Shown: positions 1 through 12,064, counted from the stretch's first letter. The stretch: 64,000 nucleotides of DNA from Macrostomum hystrix (GCA_950097015.1 CATNEN010000038.1:13696001-13760000), one strand, 5' to 3'. Numbers and translations: made by a program. Notes: generated by a model not told the origin, from the letters alone.

Positions 1-2
1 CC

Positions 3-116
3 TCAGCCACCCTGACCGCCGGGGACGCCGAGATTCCCATGGAGCTTTGCGAGCCTTCCATCTCCGAAAAGGAAGAGGAGGAATTGCTACGCGACTCCCC
101 GACTGCGCGGCCATGA
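3..116 (+). CDS. LINE ORF1 protein, C-terminal tail (partial)
   Basis: An open frame enters from the left edge and ends at TGA 114-116. The visible tail is about 37 residues and acidic near its end (a run of Glu after a Ser-Glu-Lys). No zinc knuckle is visible because the body of the protein lies outside the window. Its stop codon overlaps the ATG of the next frame in the tetranucleotide ATGA (113-116). That arrangement is compatible with termination-reinitiation translation of ORF2, as reported for some LINEs. Confidence 0.5.
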   Translation, partial: SATLTAGDAEIPMELCEPSISEKEEEELLRDSPTARP

Positions 117-3100
117 TCAGCAGTCCAGGAATTAGCTGCCTGCAGATTAATCTGCAACACAGCGTCGCAGCTTCGGCTAACCTGATGCGTCAAGCCGAGC
201 TCGACAAGCCGGGTCTCATCCTAGTCCAGGAGCCGTGGACCTCCAAAGGTAAGCCCCAAAACGTGCCTTCTGGGTACAACTGCTTCTGCGTTAGCCCCCG
301 CGAGGCGAACCGGCCACCTAGAGCCTGTATCTTCGGGGCCAAAACCCTCGGTGCTTGGCTCAGACCCGACCTGTCTAACGGGGATATCTGCGTCATTCAA
401 TCTGAGGATCTGCTGCCTGGGAGAACCACCCTCGTTGCCTCGGTTTACCTACCAGGTGACGTAGCGGTCGTCCCCCGGACGCTCACCACCCTGGTCGAAC
501 TCTGATCTGCCAGGAATTATGAGCTGATGGTCGCCGGCGACATCAACGCCCACCATACCCACTGGGGCAGCACAGGGATAAACCAGAGAGGCGAAGACCT
601 CCTGTCCTATGTTACCTCTACGACCCTGGAGTTCTGTAACTCTGGGTCTACGCCTACTTTCGACAATGGACGCTGGTCAGAGGTGATTGACGCCACGCTC
701 GCTTCACCCAAGCTCTTTCAGAGTATTGGGGTGTGGCGCGTGCTCCCGGTGCCGTCCCTCTCTGACCATAAGTTCATTCACTTTCGTGTGGCGAGCGCTC
801 GCAGCCTAAACCACATCACGTGGAGACGGAACGCCAGAAATACTGATTGGGAAGCCTTCAGGCATGCCTTGGAGACGACCCATCGGTCTTCGGGCCAACC
901 ACCCACTATTTCGACGTGCCGAGAGGCGGACGTGTGCGCGACTGTTTTAACAGAAACGCTAACCGCCGCCTTCGAGGCTGCCTGTCCCCTAAAAGCCTAC
1001 AAAGGGAAGACATCTGCGCCGTGGTGGAATCCTCAGCTCGGCGACCTCCGTCGCAGAGCGAAGAGATTACACCGCAGAGCGAACAAAACCAGGAGCCCTG
1101 CAGACCAGACCGCCTACCTTGAAGCCATCCATGAGTTCAAGAGGGAGATCAGGACTGCCAAGGCCCAGAAGTGGCGCCAATACTGCGAGGAGCTAGAGGG
1201 CTCACGCCCCACCTCCAGAATTGTCAAAGCACTTACGCTAGACAAAATGTCCAAGCTCTCCTCGGTTAAGCGAACCGACGGCACGTCAACTGACAACCCA
1301 GGAGAAACGCTTGAGGTCATGCTCTCTGCCTTCTTCCCCAACGAACCAACCAACCTGACCACCTCAGACCACACTGAGGGAGGCCAGATGCTGGCTGCCT
1401 CTATCATCACGGAGGACCGCATCGTTAAAGCGGCCACCTCCTTCAAGCCTTTCAAGGCTCCAGGGCCTGATGGCATCGTACCTGCCTTTCTTAGAGAGGC
1501 GGTTAAATGCCCAGGTTTCCTGCGCTCTCTTTGCAACCTCTATCGAGCCTGCATCACGCTCGGGTACGTCCCGCAGGCATGGACCGAGGCGAAGGTGATT
1601 TTTATCCCGAAGCCAGGCCGCCCGGACTACCAGTCTATAAAATCCTTCAGACCAATCAGCCTAACCACCTTCCTGGTCAAGCTGATGGAGAGACTAGTGC
1701 TGTGGCGCCTTCTCTCAGTGGAACTGAAGAACGCGCCGCTCAGCGACAACCAGCATGCTTTTCGGGCGGGTCGCTCCACCGAAAGCGCGCTGCACGTTCT
1801 GGTCGACAAATTGGAGAAAGCTGTGCTTGGCACCGGCTTCGCCTTAAGCGTCTTCCTAGACATTGATGGTGCCTTTGACAACGTCCTCTTCGAAGCGTTC
1901 CGCAAAGCCCTTTACGAGAGGCACACTCACTCGTCCCTCACCAGATGGATCATGTATATGATCAGTCATCGCACGGTCACTGCCAACCTGCTGGGCCACC
2001 AACGGACGGTCCCCGTCCGCAAAGGGAGCCCGCAGGGAGGGGTCCTCTCTCCTATTCTCTGGAACATGGTCATTGACGAGCTCCTCCGTGACGACCGTCC
2101 TGACCCAATCCTGAAGGTGGGGTATGCGGACGATGTCACTGCTGTGGCGTCTGGCCCATCCCCTGACACTCTCAGGGACCTCCTTCAGAATTTCATCCAC
2201 TCTGCTGAACAATGGGCGGGTCGCTGTGGTCTGAAGCTCTCCGAGACCAAGACTGCAGTGATCATGTTCACCAGCAGAAACAAGTGGCAGATACAGCCGC
2301 TTAGGCTTTACGGTAAGGAAATTTCCTTCTGTAAGCAAACCAAATGCCTAGGGATCACCTTGGACCATAGGCTGAACTGGTCTCCCCATGTTCAAACCAA
2401 AACCAAGAGGGCCCTCGCGATCCTCGCGCAGCTGCGGAGGGCCGTTGGCACCACCTGGGGGCTCACCCCCAAGCGCCTCTGGTGGATCTATACGCAGCAA
2501 TGGTCAGGCCAGCTGTCTCGTACGGCAGCTTGATCTGGGCCAGTGCCCTGCAGATGAAGACCTGCCTGGAGGCACTTAGGAAAACGCAAGGGCGCGCTTG
2601 TCGCATGACCATGAGTGCCCCACCGTCTGCTCCTTACGACGGCCTCAATGCCTTCCTCGACGCTACCCCGCTGGACATTTTTGTCCGCAGGGAAGCCGCC
2701 AAAACAGCGCGTCGGCTCATTGACGCCGGCGTCCGCTTCACGCCGCAAAGAGCAATGGCAAAACGCAAACTTCTGCCTCACACCGATCTGTGCCTTCGTG
2801 ACTTGAAAGATGGCGGCGGACTCCACGTCTTATCTGACGGCGAACCACGCACTCTCAATCTCACCCAGCGCTACAAAATCATCATTCCCTCGAGGGATGA
2901 CGCTAACGACCACTGGAACCACCAGGAGGTCCACTGCTACACGGACGGATCCCTAAAAGACGGCCTTGCCGGCTTTGGGGTCTGCATCCTGATCAACGGC
3001 CGCGTCGTCGCCACGCATGCCCAACATACTGGGAGACTCTCCACGGTCTTCCAGAATGAGATCCTTGCCATCAGCTCTTGTGCCGCAGAGCTGAATGCCA

Positions 3101-3819
3101 GGAATACGAGAGGAGAGACCATCATCATCCACTCTGACAGCCAAGCGGCCTTACAAGCCCTTTGCCGCACCACCACGTGCTCCCGGACAGTCGCTGACTG
3201 TGCCCGGCAACTCAACCTCCTGGCCAGTAACAACACGGTCAAGCTGAGCTGGATCCCAGGGCATGCGGGCTTCCCAGGGAACGAGCTTGCGGATACCCTT
3301 GCCAAGCAAGGTGGCTCAGGCTCTCTCCTGGGACCTGCTCCCCTGGTCCCGATCCCCATCACGGTCATCAATCGCCTTATTGATGACTGGGCTGAATCCC
3401 TGCACAGGGACAGATGGGCGGGCACCCAGAACTGTCGGCAATCCCGTGCCGCAGTTCCGCGCCCGTCTCGCAGGCTCAGGAGCATCCTTTTGAACCAAAA
3501 CCGGAAGGATATCCGCGCCCTCGCCATGACCCTCACGGGCCACGGCTACCTCGCTAGGCACTGTTTCCTCCGGGGTGACCTTGAGAGTGAACTCTGCCCA
3601 TTCTGTGAGTATGACACCGAAGATGCTGAGCACTTTGTGTGTCACTGCCCTTTCTTTAACAGAGACCGGCTTCGCTACCTCGGGCCCAACCCGTCCATGG
3701 ACGAGATCTGCCAGCCCGACAGCATTCCACGGCTCGTCCAGTTCCTTCGTGCAACAAGACGAGCCACTTTCTTCCCCACGGAAGACAACGCTGCAGGACG
3801 GACCGGCGGACCACCCTGA
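113..3819 (+). pseudogene. LINE ORF2 polyprotein: endonuclease, reverse transcriptase, RNase H, CCHC (broken)
   Basis: The frame starts at ATG 113. The endonuclease part (113 to about 800) shows the LVQEPW glutamate, a GDIN motif near 536 and a closing SDH motif near 760. It is interrupted by an in-frame TGA at 503-505, with the same frame resuming at once. The reverse transcriptase part (about 1420-2500) shows the PGPDGI and FRPISL motifs, a DIDGAFD catalytic loop near 1858, GSPQGGVLSPILWN near 2026 and YADD at 2123-2134. A frameshift near 2485-2505 moves the rest to another frame. RNase H follows with TDGS at 2941, SDS near 3133 and GHAGFPGNELAD near 3260. The C-terminal knuckle has the spacing C-x2-C-x8-H-x4-C (about 3597-3650). 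One stop plus one frameshift make this copy inactive as it stands, unless either is a sequencing error. Confidence 0.85.
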
Positions 3820-4379
3820 CCGGCCCCGCGCCCTTGCCTGTCTGCGGGCCTACAGGGGTTAGCGGTATGGGCGACCCTCGCCTCCCCGCTGCGTCCATGG
3901 ACCACCCTGCAGCTAAGTCAAGTAAGTCAAAAGTCTCGCTACCGAGAGAGCACCCTCCCCTTTGGTTAACTTGACTCAGTCTCGTCTCGCTCATTTGGCT
4001 AGCAGACACAGCACTAGCATCGCAAGCAGGGGTTAGACCAAACCCCCCAAACCAGCACAGTCCAGCCAATCAACTCACGGCAGCCAGGTCCAGTAAGCGA
4101 CTTTCGCACTCACACGGCACTCACAACTGCAAGTCAGCCAGTTTGAGCCAATCGGAAATGAGTAGCACTGAGAGTTTTTGGCTAGTCGCATTGTTGAGCT
4201 GTTTCAGTTCAGCTATGCCGAGATGAGTAGTGTTCTAGCTCAGCTGTCGACTGTGCTGCAACGGGTCAGAATAGATCTGCGAATATAAACATTTTCTTAC
4301 TCCTTTAAGAGGTCGTATTCAAGTTTAGAATTAAGTAAAATTTACTATAAAATTAAGTTGGAAGTATGCATAATTCAGA
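3820..4379. other. Probable LINE 3' untranslated region passing into unique sequence
   Basis: No coding frame of note is present. The first few hundred bases keep the GC-rich character of the retrotransposon and probably include its 3' UTR; after about 4290 the sequence is AT-rich. No terminal tail was recognised, so the boundary is unresolved. Confidence 0.4.
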
Positions 4380-4605
4380 CTCCTACCAATTGCTGAAATC
4401 CATCTAATTTATACTGTACCCAATCACAGAAATCCGTCTACTGTATACTCCAACCAATCACAAATCCGTCTAACCTATATTCCAACCCATCATATAAATT
4501 CGCCTAACCTGTACTACAACCAATCACAGAAATTCGTCTAACCTATACTCCAACCAATCGCAGAAATTCGTCTTATCTATGCTCCAACCAATCACCATTC
4601 AACCA
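4380..4605. repeat. Degenerate tandem repeat, unit about 34 bp
   Basis: About six to seven imperfect units share CCAACCAATCACAGAAAT followed by a CGTCTAACCTATACT-like half. Copies differ by several substitutions and small indels, so this is an older array than most in the window. From 4606 to about 4970 nothing was recognised. Confidence 0.7.
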
Positions 4606-4969
4606 GAGGATGAGAATTACACCGAGGAGGAGGAGGTGTGCAGCCCTATTGTGAAACTCTGAGGTCTGCATGACACAACGGATCATGCCTCCGTGGTGGA
4701 GCTACGAGCGTAATCTATGAGCGATGCCCACCGTGTGTTGAGGTTCTTCAAGACGGAGTTCTTTTAATGTTTGATGCGACTCAAAGGTTCACCGGTTCGG
4801 CCAATGGTCAACTGAAGGAACCTGAGCACGCTGAAATTGTGCTCATTTGTATGCAAAATGCTAGCCTGGCTAGTCGTCACAGCTTATATAGAGGCTAATC
4901 GGCAACACCTGTTAGCAGGCAACGGTGAGCGCATAGATATAAGTTTGTTTTGAGACCAGGTTTTGAGAC

Positions 4970-5105
4970 AGGAGACAAGGAAGAGAGGTAGGGAGACAAG
5001 GAAGGGAAGCAGCGAGACAAGAAAGACAGACAGGTAGTCAAGGAAGAGAGGCGGGGAGACGAGGAAGAGAAGCAAGGGGGACAAGGAAGTGAGGCAGGGA
5101 GACAG
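4970..5105. repeat. Degenerate purine-rich repeat
   Basis: Loose repeats of GGGAGACAAGGAAGAGAGG with variable spacing. The plus strand is almost all purine plus scattered pyrimidines. It abuts the next, better conserved array. Confidence 0.6.
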
Positions 5106-5620
5106 GATGTGTGAGTTGATGGGCATAGGTCAAATCCGCGTTGATGGGTCATGGGTCAGGTGTGAGTTGATGGGTCAAAGGTCAGGTGTGAGTTGATGGG
5201 TCAAAGGTCAGGTGTGAGTTGATGGGTCATGGGTCAGGTGTGAGTTGATGTATCATGGGCTGGTGTGAGTTCATGGGTCATGGGCTGGTGTGAGTTCATG
5301 GGTCATGGGCTGGTGTGAGTTCATGGGTCATGGGCTGGTGTGAGTTCATGGGTCATGGGCTGGTGTGAGTTGATGGGTCATGGGTCAGGTGTGAGTTGAT
5401 AAGTCATGGGTCAGGTGTGAGTTGATGGGTCATGGGTCAGGTGTGAGTTGATGGGTCATGGGTCAGGTGTGAGTTGATGGGTCATAGTCAGGTGTGAGTT
5501 GATGGATCTTGGGTCAGGTGTGAGTTGATGGGTCATGGATCAGGTGTGAGTTGATGGGTCATGGATCAGGTGTGAGTTGATGGGTCATGGATCAGGTGTG
5601 AGTTGATGGGTCATTGATGG
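5106..5620. repeat. Minisatellite, 26-bp unit, about 19 copies
   Basis: Units begin GTGTGAGTTGATGGGTCATG and continue with GGTCAG. An internal block (about 5250-5370) has a variant unit containing GGGCTGGTGTGAGTTCATGG, showing local homogenisation of a subtype. From 5621 to 6285 the sequence is AT-rich with no recognisable feature. Confidence 0.9.
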
Positions 5621-6289
5621 TTTACTATTATTAGTTCCTGAAAAGAAACATTTAAATTCGTGCGAAATGGTTTTGTTGTATAACTTTTAACCTGTAAAAT
5701 TGGGTTCTCTGTTTTTTTAGTCTTTTAATAAAATAATATTAGGAATACTGTCAGTAATATATATTTTTAATATCTATGCTTTATTCCTTTCAAGTCGTTT
5801 TTACTTTTTATAACGCTTCACCTATTAATTTTGTAGTTTGCTTAATCACAGTTCTTAATTACCCGATCTAATCCTTAAACTAATAACAAAGGTGCTCAAA
5901 TACATTGATCTTAATACTCAAAGAAGCGAGTACATTATAATGTACATTCTATTTACAATATTATGAATAGAAATATTATGCAGTGTGTTGTATCTGTTGT
6001 ATGGCTGCATGTTCTTCGCACAGCATTTTAGTTAAATTCCATAATACGAGCGGATTTTCTTATGTCAAAAGTCACGTTTTTTGCACAAAAATCTTTAAAA
6101 TTGCAGTTACTCAGTACCTTATAAATATGTTAGCAAAGTATGTAATACTGTAATACTTCTGTATAATACTTCGAATTTTATATAAGTACACTCGGATGCA
6201 TGTTCTGGGTTGTTCAAAATAAAAAACTTCTTTATATTAAAGTTTTTAGTTGCCTTGCTTTTGTACGATGCAGCTAAGCAGATCATAAG

Positions 6290-6606
6290 ATGCAGGTATG
6301 CAGATGATGTGATGCAGGTATGCAGATGATGTGATGCAGGTATACAGAGTATGTGATGCAGGTATACAGTGGATATGATGCAGGTATACAGAGTATGTGA
6401 TGCAGGTATACAGTGTATGTGATGCAGGTATGCAGATGATGTGATGCAGGTATGCAGTGAATATGATGCAGGTATACAGAGTATGTGATGCAGGTATACA
6501 GAGTATGTGATGCAGGTATACAGTGTATGTGATGCAGGTATACAGAGTATGTGATGCAGGTATACAGAGTATGTGATGCAGGTATACAGTGTATGTGATG
6601 CAGGTA
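6290..6606. repeat. Minisatellite, 22-bp unit, about 14 copies
   Basis: Units read GATGCAGGTATACAGAGTAT plus GT, with variants (TACAGTGTATGT, TGCAGATGATGT). It lies about 140 bp upstream of the MYND-finger gene. Long open frames on the minus strand here are only translations of the repeat. Confidence 0.9.
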
Positions 6607-6747
6607 CTGTACGAGGCCTTTGTAAGCACTACTGCTGTGCCATGGGTCATGGGTCAGTTTAGTCAATTCGAGCTGCTTCTGTCTCAACAGGTCTAGGTGT
6701 AATTCTGTATTATTCATCATTATTCATTTGTTAACCAATTTCAGCAA

Positions 6748-8084
6748 ATGGCCGCGGCGGCGTCAAAGACGCAGCAACAGCCGCTTGACCAGCAGCAGCA
6801 GCAGTGCAGCCAGTGCGGCAAGTCAGGCGACTGGCAGCGCTGCGGCCGTTGCCGGAACGCCCGTTACTGCGGCCGGGCCTGCCAGCGTCAGCACTGGCCC
6901 CTGCACCGGCAGCTGTGCGATCAGCTGGCCGGCATGCTGATTTGGACCGAATTTATGCAGCGGCTGGGCAGCCAGCTGCAGATCAGCCGGTTGGACAGCA
7001 TGCCGTTGTCTCCAATGCGCCAGATCATGTCGGAGGAGCTGCTGGCCCCGTTCCTCAATCTCAACTGGCCCTGGCTGCTGTTCGGATTCTTTCAGCTGGT
7101 GCCTTCTGCTCAGCCGGAGACTGGCCATTGTGAGGCTGCCGAGTATTGGAAATCCCACACCCTACTTCCACAGATATTCCGTGTTTTGTTGAGTATTAGC
7201 AATGCATCTGAAGGCTGCGTACAGTTCAGTCCATGGACTGGGGGATGCCACACCCACCCTCAATTAGTCCAGCTATTGCTGGTACCCTAATTAACAGCTG
7301 GGCGAACTGAAGCAATGCAGAGTTTTGTGTCTTGCTAAAGGACACATATTGTTGCAGTGGAGTCGGGAATCGAACCCCTGACCTTCAAGTCGTGAGTGCG
7401 ACACTAACCACCACTTTTATTGTTGCTTGTCCGAAAATTCGATCGCATTCATTTAGCCCTTCTCCCAATAATTTTAATAGTTATTGCAGGGGGCTGCGGG
7501 CAACGGTGCATCATTTTGTGACGCTGGACCCAGAGCCAGCGGGGAGGCAATTCTGCCCATTTCGCACAGATACCGTACGCACACGCTCACACAGATGTGT
7601 ACATCTGCCCTGAATTTCTCATCGTCAGGCAGTGTACACTTCACTGTGCCTTGGAGGTTGGCCCTCGAGGACGTAAATTTCCCGACAAGCCCCCGAGCCT
7701 TCTCTCCGTGGCTGTGCATTAAATAAATGTGGCCTCGCCGCGAAATCGAGCTCAGGTACCTTTGTGCGAGAGGCAAACGCGTTAATCGCTCTGCCACTGA
7801 CCCCCGCCCTTCTGCCATCAGACCTGTTCTTCACTCCGCCGCTGGCCCTGCCCGGCATTCCGGTACTGCTCTGCTCGTCGCCTCAGTCCGTGCCCGAGCA
7901 CCTGAACACTGGGCGTCCTGGCATGGTCGAATCTCTGCTAGCCCTTGGCCGTAAACCGGTTCTAGCCAGTTTAGACCAGATAGTCGGCAAGCCGGCCGCT
8001 GTGCTTCGAGATTCGGCCACTCCGCTTGGCCTTGTGTTTCCGCGTAACAGCCCTCAGCCCGGCCTGGTCTATTTCTACATCTGA
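6748..8084 (+). CDS. MYND-type zinc-finger protein, two exons
   Basis: Proposed exons are 6748-7129 and 7822-8084, joined in phase to 214 residues. Near residues 20-56 the protein shows a complete MYND finger: C-x2-C-x8-C-x2-C, then YC-x3-C and H-x3-C. Such fingers bind two zinc ions and usually mediate protein-protein contacts. A Gln-rich stretch precedes it; the remainder is hydrophobic and Pro/Leu-rich and was not assigned to a family. The donor is GTGAGG at 7130 and the acceptor ends CATCAG at 7821; the leftover T plus AC restores a codon. The start was chosen because ATG 6748 follows an acceptor-like TTTCAG at 6739-6744. Without splicing, the first frame would run to 7290 into SINE sequence, which argues for the intron. 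The finger is certain, the exon 2 join likely. Confidence 0.7.
7203..7412 (-). mobile_element. SINE family A copy, minus strand, 3'-truncated
   Basis: Reverse complement of the family seen intact at 52106-52415. It contains the tRNA-like promoter end (GGTCAGGGGTTCGATTCCCG with small changes) and the body with AACTCTGCATTGCTTCAGTT and CAGTCCATGGACTG-like blocks. It sits in the intron of the MYND-finger gene. Confidence 0.8.
7476..7805 (-). mobile_element. SINE family B copy, minus strand
   Basis: Read on the minus strand, it begins GGGGGTCAGTGGCAGAGCG, a tRNA-like A box. A B-box-like region follows, then CGGCGAGGCCACATTTATTT, then a body ending near TAATTATTGCAGG-like sequence. The same family occurs at 25771-26090 (plus) and as a fragment at 14770-14925. 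Its 5' end lies about 16 bp from the exon 2 acceptor of the host gene and supplies part of the pyrimidine tract. Confidence 0.78.
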
Positions 8085-8502
8085 TCCTTTGTTGGACAGG
8101 CCTCATACCCACCTTCCTTTGTAAGCCAACGTTGGATACCGGACATTTTGCTAAAATTTTGCCAACACTTTGCTAACTACTTTTTAGTACTAAGGTACTT
8201 AGCCCACACGGAATTTCATTCCTATTTTGTTTATTTTGCCGCGTCACTTCCTGTGTGAAAAAAATTTATTTTATTTTGCCTCATTTTACTGACAAGCTTT
8301 TACGAGTATAACATCGATGCAAACATGAATAATCTAATTTTACTCATAGTTTCTGTTTTCTGTCGGACCATTTTAAGGTACCAATACAATAGTTCTGTGT
8401 TGTTATAAACATCAATTAATAGAATAATGAGTTGTTAAATATTTTTTATTACCTAATTCCATCTTTCTTTGAAATAGTCACTTATGGTCAGAAGCCCCTT
8501 CA
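8085..8502. other. AT-rich 3' flank of the MYND-finger gene
   Basis: No coding frame, RNA gene or repeat was recognised. No clear AATAAA was found close to the stop, so the polyadenylation site is undetermined. Confidence 0.4.
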
Positions 8503-9022
8503 CTCGTGAATGTACGCACACTCTGGTCTAATCGACAACCCCCACCTCATTCCTTAATGTACGCACACTCTGGCCTACTCGATAACCCCCACCTCACTCC
8601 TTAATTTACGCACACTCTGGCCTAATTGATAGCCCCCACCTCACTCCTTAATGTACGCACACTCTGGTCTAATCGATAACCCCCACCTCATTCCTTAATG
8701 TACGCACACTCTGGCCTACTCGATAACCCCCACCTCACTCCTTAATTTACGCACACTCTGGCCTAATTGATAGCCCCCACCTCACTCCTTAATGTACGCA
8801 CACTCTGGTCTAATCGATAACCCCCACCTCATTCCTTAATGTACGCACACTCTGGCCTACTCGATAACCCCAACCTCACTCCTTAATTTACGCACACTCT
8901 GGCCTACTCGATAACCCCAACCTCACTCCTTAATGTACGCACACTCTGGCCTACTCGATAACCCCAACCTCACTCCTTATAATGTACGCACACTCTGGCC
9001 TACTCGATAATCTCCACCTCAC
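8503..9022. repeat. Minisatellite, 47-bp unit, about 11 copies
   Basis: Units contain TGTACGCACACTCTGGCCTA and then CTCGATAACCCCCACCTCAC with CTTAA. Two subtypes (CTACTCGATAACC and CTAATTGATAGCC) alternate in a regular order in the first half, a higher-order pattern of about three units. From 9023 to 9640 nothing was recognised. Confidence 0.9.
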
Positions 9023-9639
9023 GCACCCTTTTAGCGCCAGCGGCTAAAAGCCGTTTATATTATTAATTGGTAATTCATGTGTGATTGCTTTTTTATAAAA
9101 TTCTACCCAGCTTCATAACTTTTACGTGTTATATATTTTTTTATTTTACTTCTACCATTTGCCTTACTTACATTTTCCAGATTTTGGAAGTAATATTTTA
9201 TCCGAGAATTACTAAGAGTAGTACGAGCGTATATGGGTGTCAATTTGTTTTACAATTTGCGCCATCATGACACGGATAATAATAAATGCCTAGCAAACAA
9301 ACTAAGAAATTGTTAAAATATTTGTGTTTCTATCTGCCTTGTTAACATTTTTTGTGGCATTAAAGCTCAGCTTTGCTACTTTTATATTCGCAGGTTAATT
9401 AGCTCCCACCTTTATTAACACAGGTGAGTACAGGTGCGGGTCAATGTCAAATCTTAGTGTCATCTTTAGAGATTTTTTGTCATCTTCCATTCATATTTCA
9501 TCTTCATCTACATTGGCTTAACTACCAATGCTTCCAGTATTCGCTTGCTTATCCTCGTATTTTTCGAAGGAAATTCGAGGGATTAAAATTTCAATTTTGA
9601 ACGTCTTAATCAACTCTTCATCTGCCATCTGCCCCTCTT

Positions 9640-10022
9640 CTAACCACTTCCTTTTCACATTTTCTCACCTTTCATCTCCCATCTTCTCATCCCTTCTCCC
9701 CTCTTTTCATCCTTTCTCCCCTCTTCTAACCTCTTACTTTTCCCCTTTCTCACCCCTTTCATCTCCAATCTTCTCATCCCTTCTCCCCTCTCCTCATCCC
9801 TTCTCCCATCTTCTCACCCCTTCTTCCCTCTTCTTATCCTTTCTCCCCTCTTCTAACCCCTTTCATTTCACATTTTCTCACCCTTCATCTCCTATCTTCT
9901 CATCCTTTCCCCCTTTTCTCATCCCTTCTTCTCCCCTCTTCTCATTCCTTGTTCTTTTTTCTTCTCATCCCTTCTTCCATCTCTTCTTATCCCCCTTTCT
10001 CCCCACTTTTCATCCCTTCTCC
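9640..10022. repeat. Pyrimidine-tract repeat (CTTCTCCCCTCTTCTCATCC-like)
   Basis: The plus strand is almost entirely C and T, with irregular units of roughly 15-20 bp. The long Ser/Pro/Phe/Leu open frame across it is a consequence of the tract. From 10023 to 10440 no gene was recognised. Confidence 0.8.
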
Positions 10023-10439
10023 CAAGAGTCAGTGAAAAAGTTGTTTATTGTAAAGCTGCTTATTGTTCATCGGAGGTCGGATGACTTTGGCTGATGGCAG
10101 CACATGTTCGTCTCTTATTGGTCGATGGCCTCTGTGCTGGTTTCCTACCAGCCTGTGTCTTCCGCGCGCACAGGCCATCTCTGCAAAGTGCTGCTGTCTC
10201 AACTGCCCTAATCGCATTGTCTATAGAGGAAACGGATCAGCGAATTCAGCCATTCATTCATCACAGTTCTAAGAAACCTCCTAAAATTGAGTTTTGTACG
10301 GCACGACTCGCTGCCATTGTCAGCTGTGACTTTCATCCTCGGCATGAGCGCTGAAGGGTAAGTGCTCTGGCCTGACTGAAGGTCTCCTCTCATTTTACCC
10401 TTGCTCTTCTCGCTTCACTGTCTCTGTCATCAGAGAGCT

Positions 10440-10990
10440 GATCTCATACTCCACTCTCAAGCCCTCTTATCCTCTTCTCTCACCCTCTCTCATCCTTTCT
10501 GATACCCTCTCATCCTCTCTCATACCCTCTCGTCCTCTCTCAACCCCTCTCATTCTCTTCTCTCACCCTCTCATCCTTTCTCATACCCTCTCGTCCTCTC
10601 TCATACCCTCTCGTCCTCTCTCATACCCTCTCGTCCTCTCTCATACCCTCTCGTCCTCTCTCATACCCTCTCATACCCTCACATCCTCTCTCATTCTCTT
10701 CTCTCACCCTCTCATCCTTTCTCATACCCTCTCGTCCTCTCTCATACCCTCTCGTCCTCTCTCAACCCCTCTCATTCTCTTCTCTCACCCTCTCATCCTT
10801 TCTCATACCCTCTCGTCCTCTCTCATACCCTCTCGTCCTCTCTCATACCCTCTCATACCCTCACATCCTCTCTCATACCCTCTCATCCTCTCTCATTCTC
10901 TCCTCTCATGCCCTCTAATCATACCCTCTCATCATACCCTCTTATCCTCTCTTATCTCTCTCGTACCCTCTCATTGTCTTATCATACCCA
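10440..10990. repeat. Pyrimidine-rich tandem repeat, CTCTCATACCCTCTCGTC family
   Basis: Units of about 20 bp alternate between TACCCTCTCGTCCTCTCTCA and versions with CATTCTCTTCTCTCACCC. A block of several units (about 10550-10700) recurs nearly exactly at 10700-10870, showing higher-order duplication. From 10991 to 11655 nothing was recognised. Confidence 0.88.
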
Positions 10991-11654
10991 TTCTCATCTC
11001 CAACAATTTGAATTGTCTAATATCTACAAAATGTCATTTCGATCTATCAGTCAATTTCACACCAGATTTTTCCTGGTTTCGACAAACACCAGAGTTTGTT
11101 CTAATTAGCTTTTTTGTTTGTCAATCGAATTTGAAATTCTCGGAATATGCTCGCTGTCAATCAAATTTTGAGTCTACTGTAGCTCACTGTGGAATGAACG
11201 GGATAAATCTCCCATTAACTTTATCCCATCAGATTGTGCGATGCATAGTCTGGCGACTGTCAGCTATTTGATTAGCTGGCTGGGCCATTGTTTGCAGTCA
11301 GTTGGGATCAAATGCATGGCCAAGCAATGTTGCACTATTAGCAACCGAGAGGCATTCAGCGTTCTCTGCTCTATCGCCAACTTAATTTTAACACTGCGGA
11401 TCTGAGTCCATCTGGGCCTTGTCACAATGGGACAACGGGACTTTCATAAAAAACTGGAGATTATCACGCAAATTGATTGATTCCCTTGCTTGCTGGGCGC
11501 TACTGGTCACGCTAATGTCACTAATGTGTTTGAGGGGCCTAGGTGCAACATCGATAAACCTTTCAGACCCTTATCTATGTGGTCCTCACTAGACACCACC
11601 TGTATCTATTTACATCTGCCGCCTCCCTTTATATCCTGTCTTCTTTCCATTTTC

Positions 11655-11947
11655 GCCTCTCCTCTCTCCCACCCTCTTTACTCTGTCTCCCACACTTTCT
11701 CATCTGTCTCCCACCCTTTCTCATCTGTCTCCCACACTTTCTCATCTGTCTCCCACCCTTTCTCATCTGTCTCCCACTCTCTCTCATCTGTCTCCCACCC
11801 TTTCTCATCTGTCTCCCACCCTTTCTCACCTGTCTTACACCCTTTCTCACCTGTCTCCCACCCTCTCTCATCTGTGTCCCACCCTCTCTCACCTGTCTCC
11901 CACCCTCTCACATCTCTCTCCCACCTTCTCACCTCCGTCTCCCACCT
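11655..11947. repeat. Minisatellite, 20-bp unit, about 14 copies
   Basis: Unit CCCACCCTTTCTCATCTGTCT-like (20 bp). The plus strand is mostly pyrimidine. Basic and acidic open frames on the minus strand are translations of the repeat. Confidence 0.9.
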
Positions 11948-12064
11948 ACTCCTTGTTGTGGATCTGAATTTTAAAGGGATGGTTTAAGTGCCGATTCGTT
12001 CTTTTTGGTATACTAAATAATGGATTAATTTTTTAAATATAAAAGGATGGAAAATAGTGGAATT

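Larger units (their letters stand above)
1..3900 (+). mobile_element. Non-LTR retrotransposon (LINE) with RNase H, I/LOA-like group, 5' part cut by window edge
   Basis: The region holds the tail of an ORF1 and a full-length but broken ORF2 with an apurinic endonuclease, a reverse transcriptase, an RNase H domain and a terminal CCHC knuckle. That domain order is typical of the I/LOA/R1 side of the LINE tree; placing it in one clade is inference. The coding part ends at 3819. The 3' end is not obvious: no poly(A) tail or target-site duplication was recognised, so the limit near 3900 is approximate. Its GC-rich composition contrasts with the AT-rich DNA that follows 4.3 kb. Confidence 0.88.

Noticed and set aside
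8503-9022. CRISPR-like array
   Set aside because: Adjacent 47-bp units have no unique spacers, and the sequence is eukaryotic; it is a plain minisatellite. The same applies to the other arrays.
10094-10354. 86-codon frame after the pyrimidine tract
   Set aside because: No recognisable domain, no splice support and overlapping frames on both strands; insufficient to call a gene.
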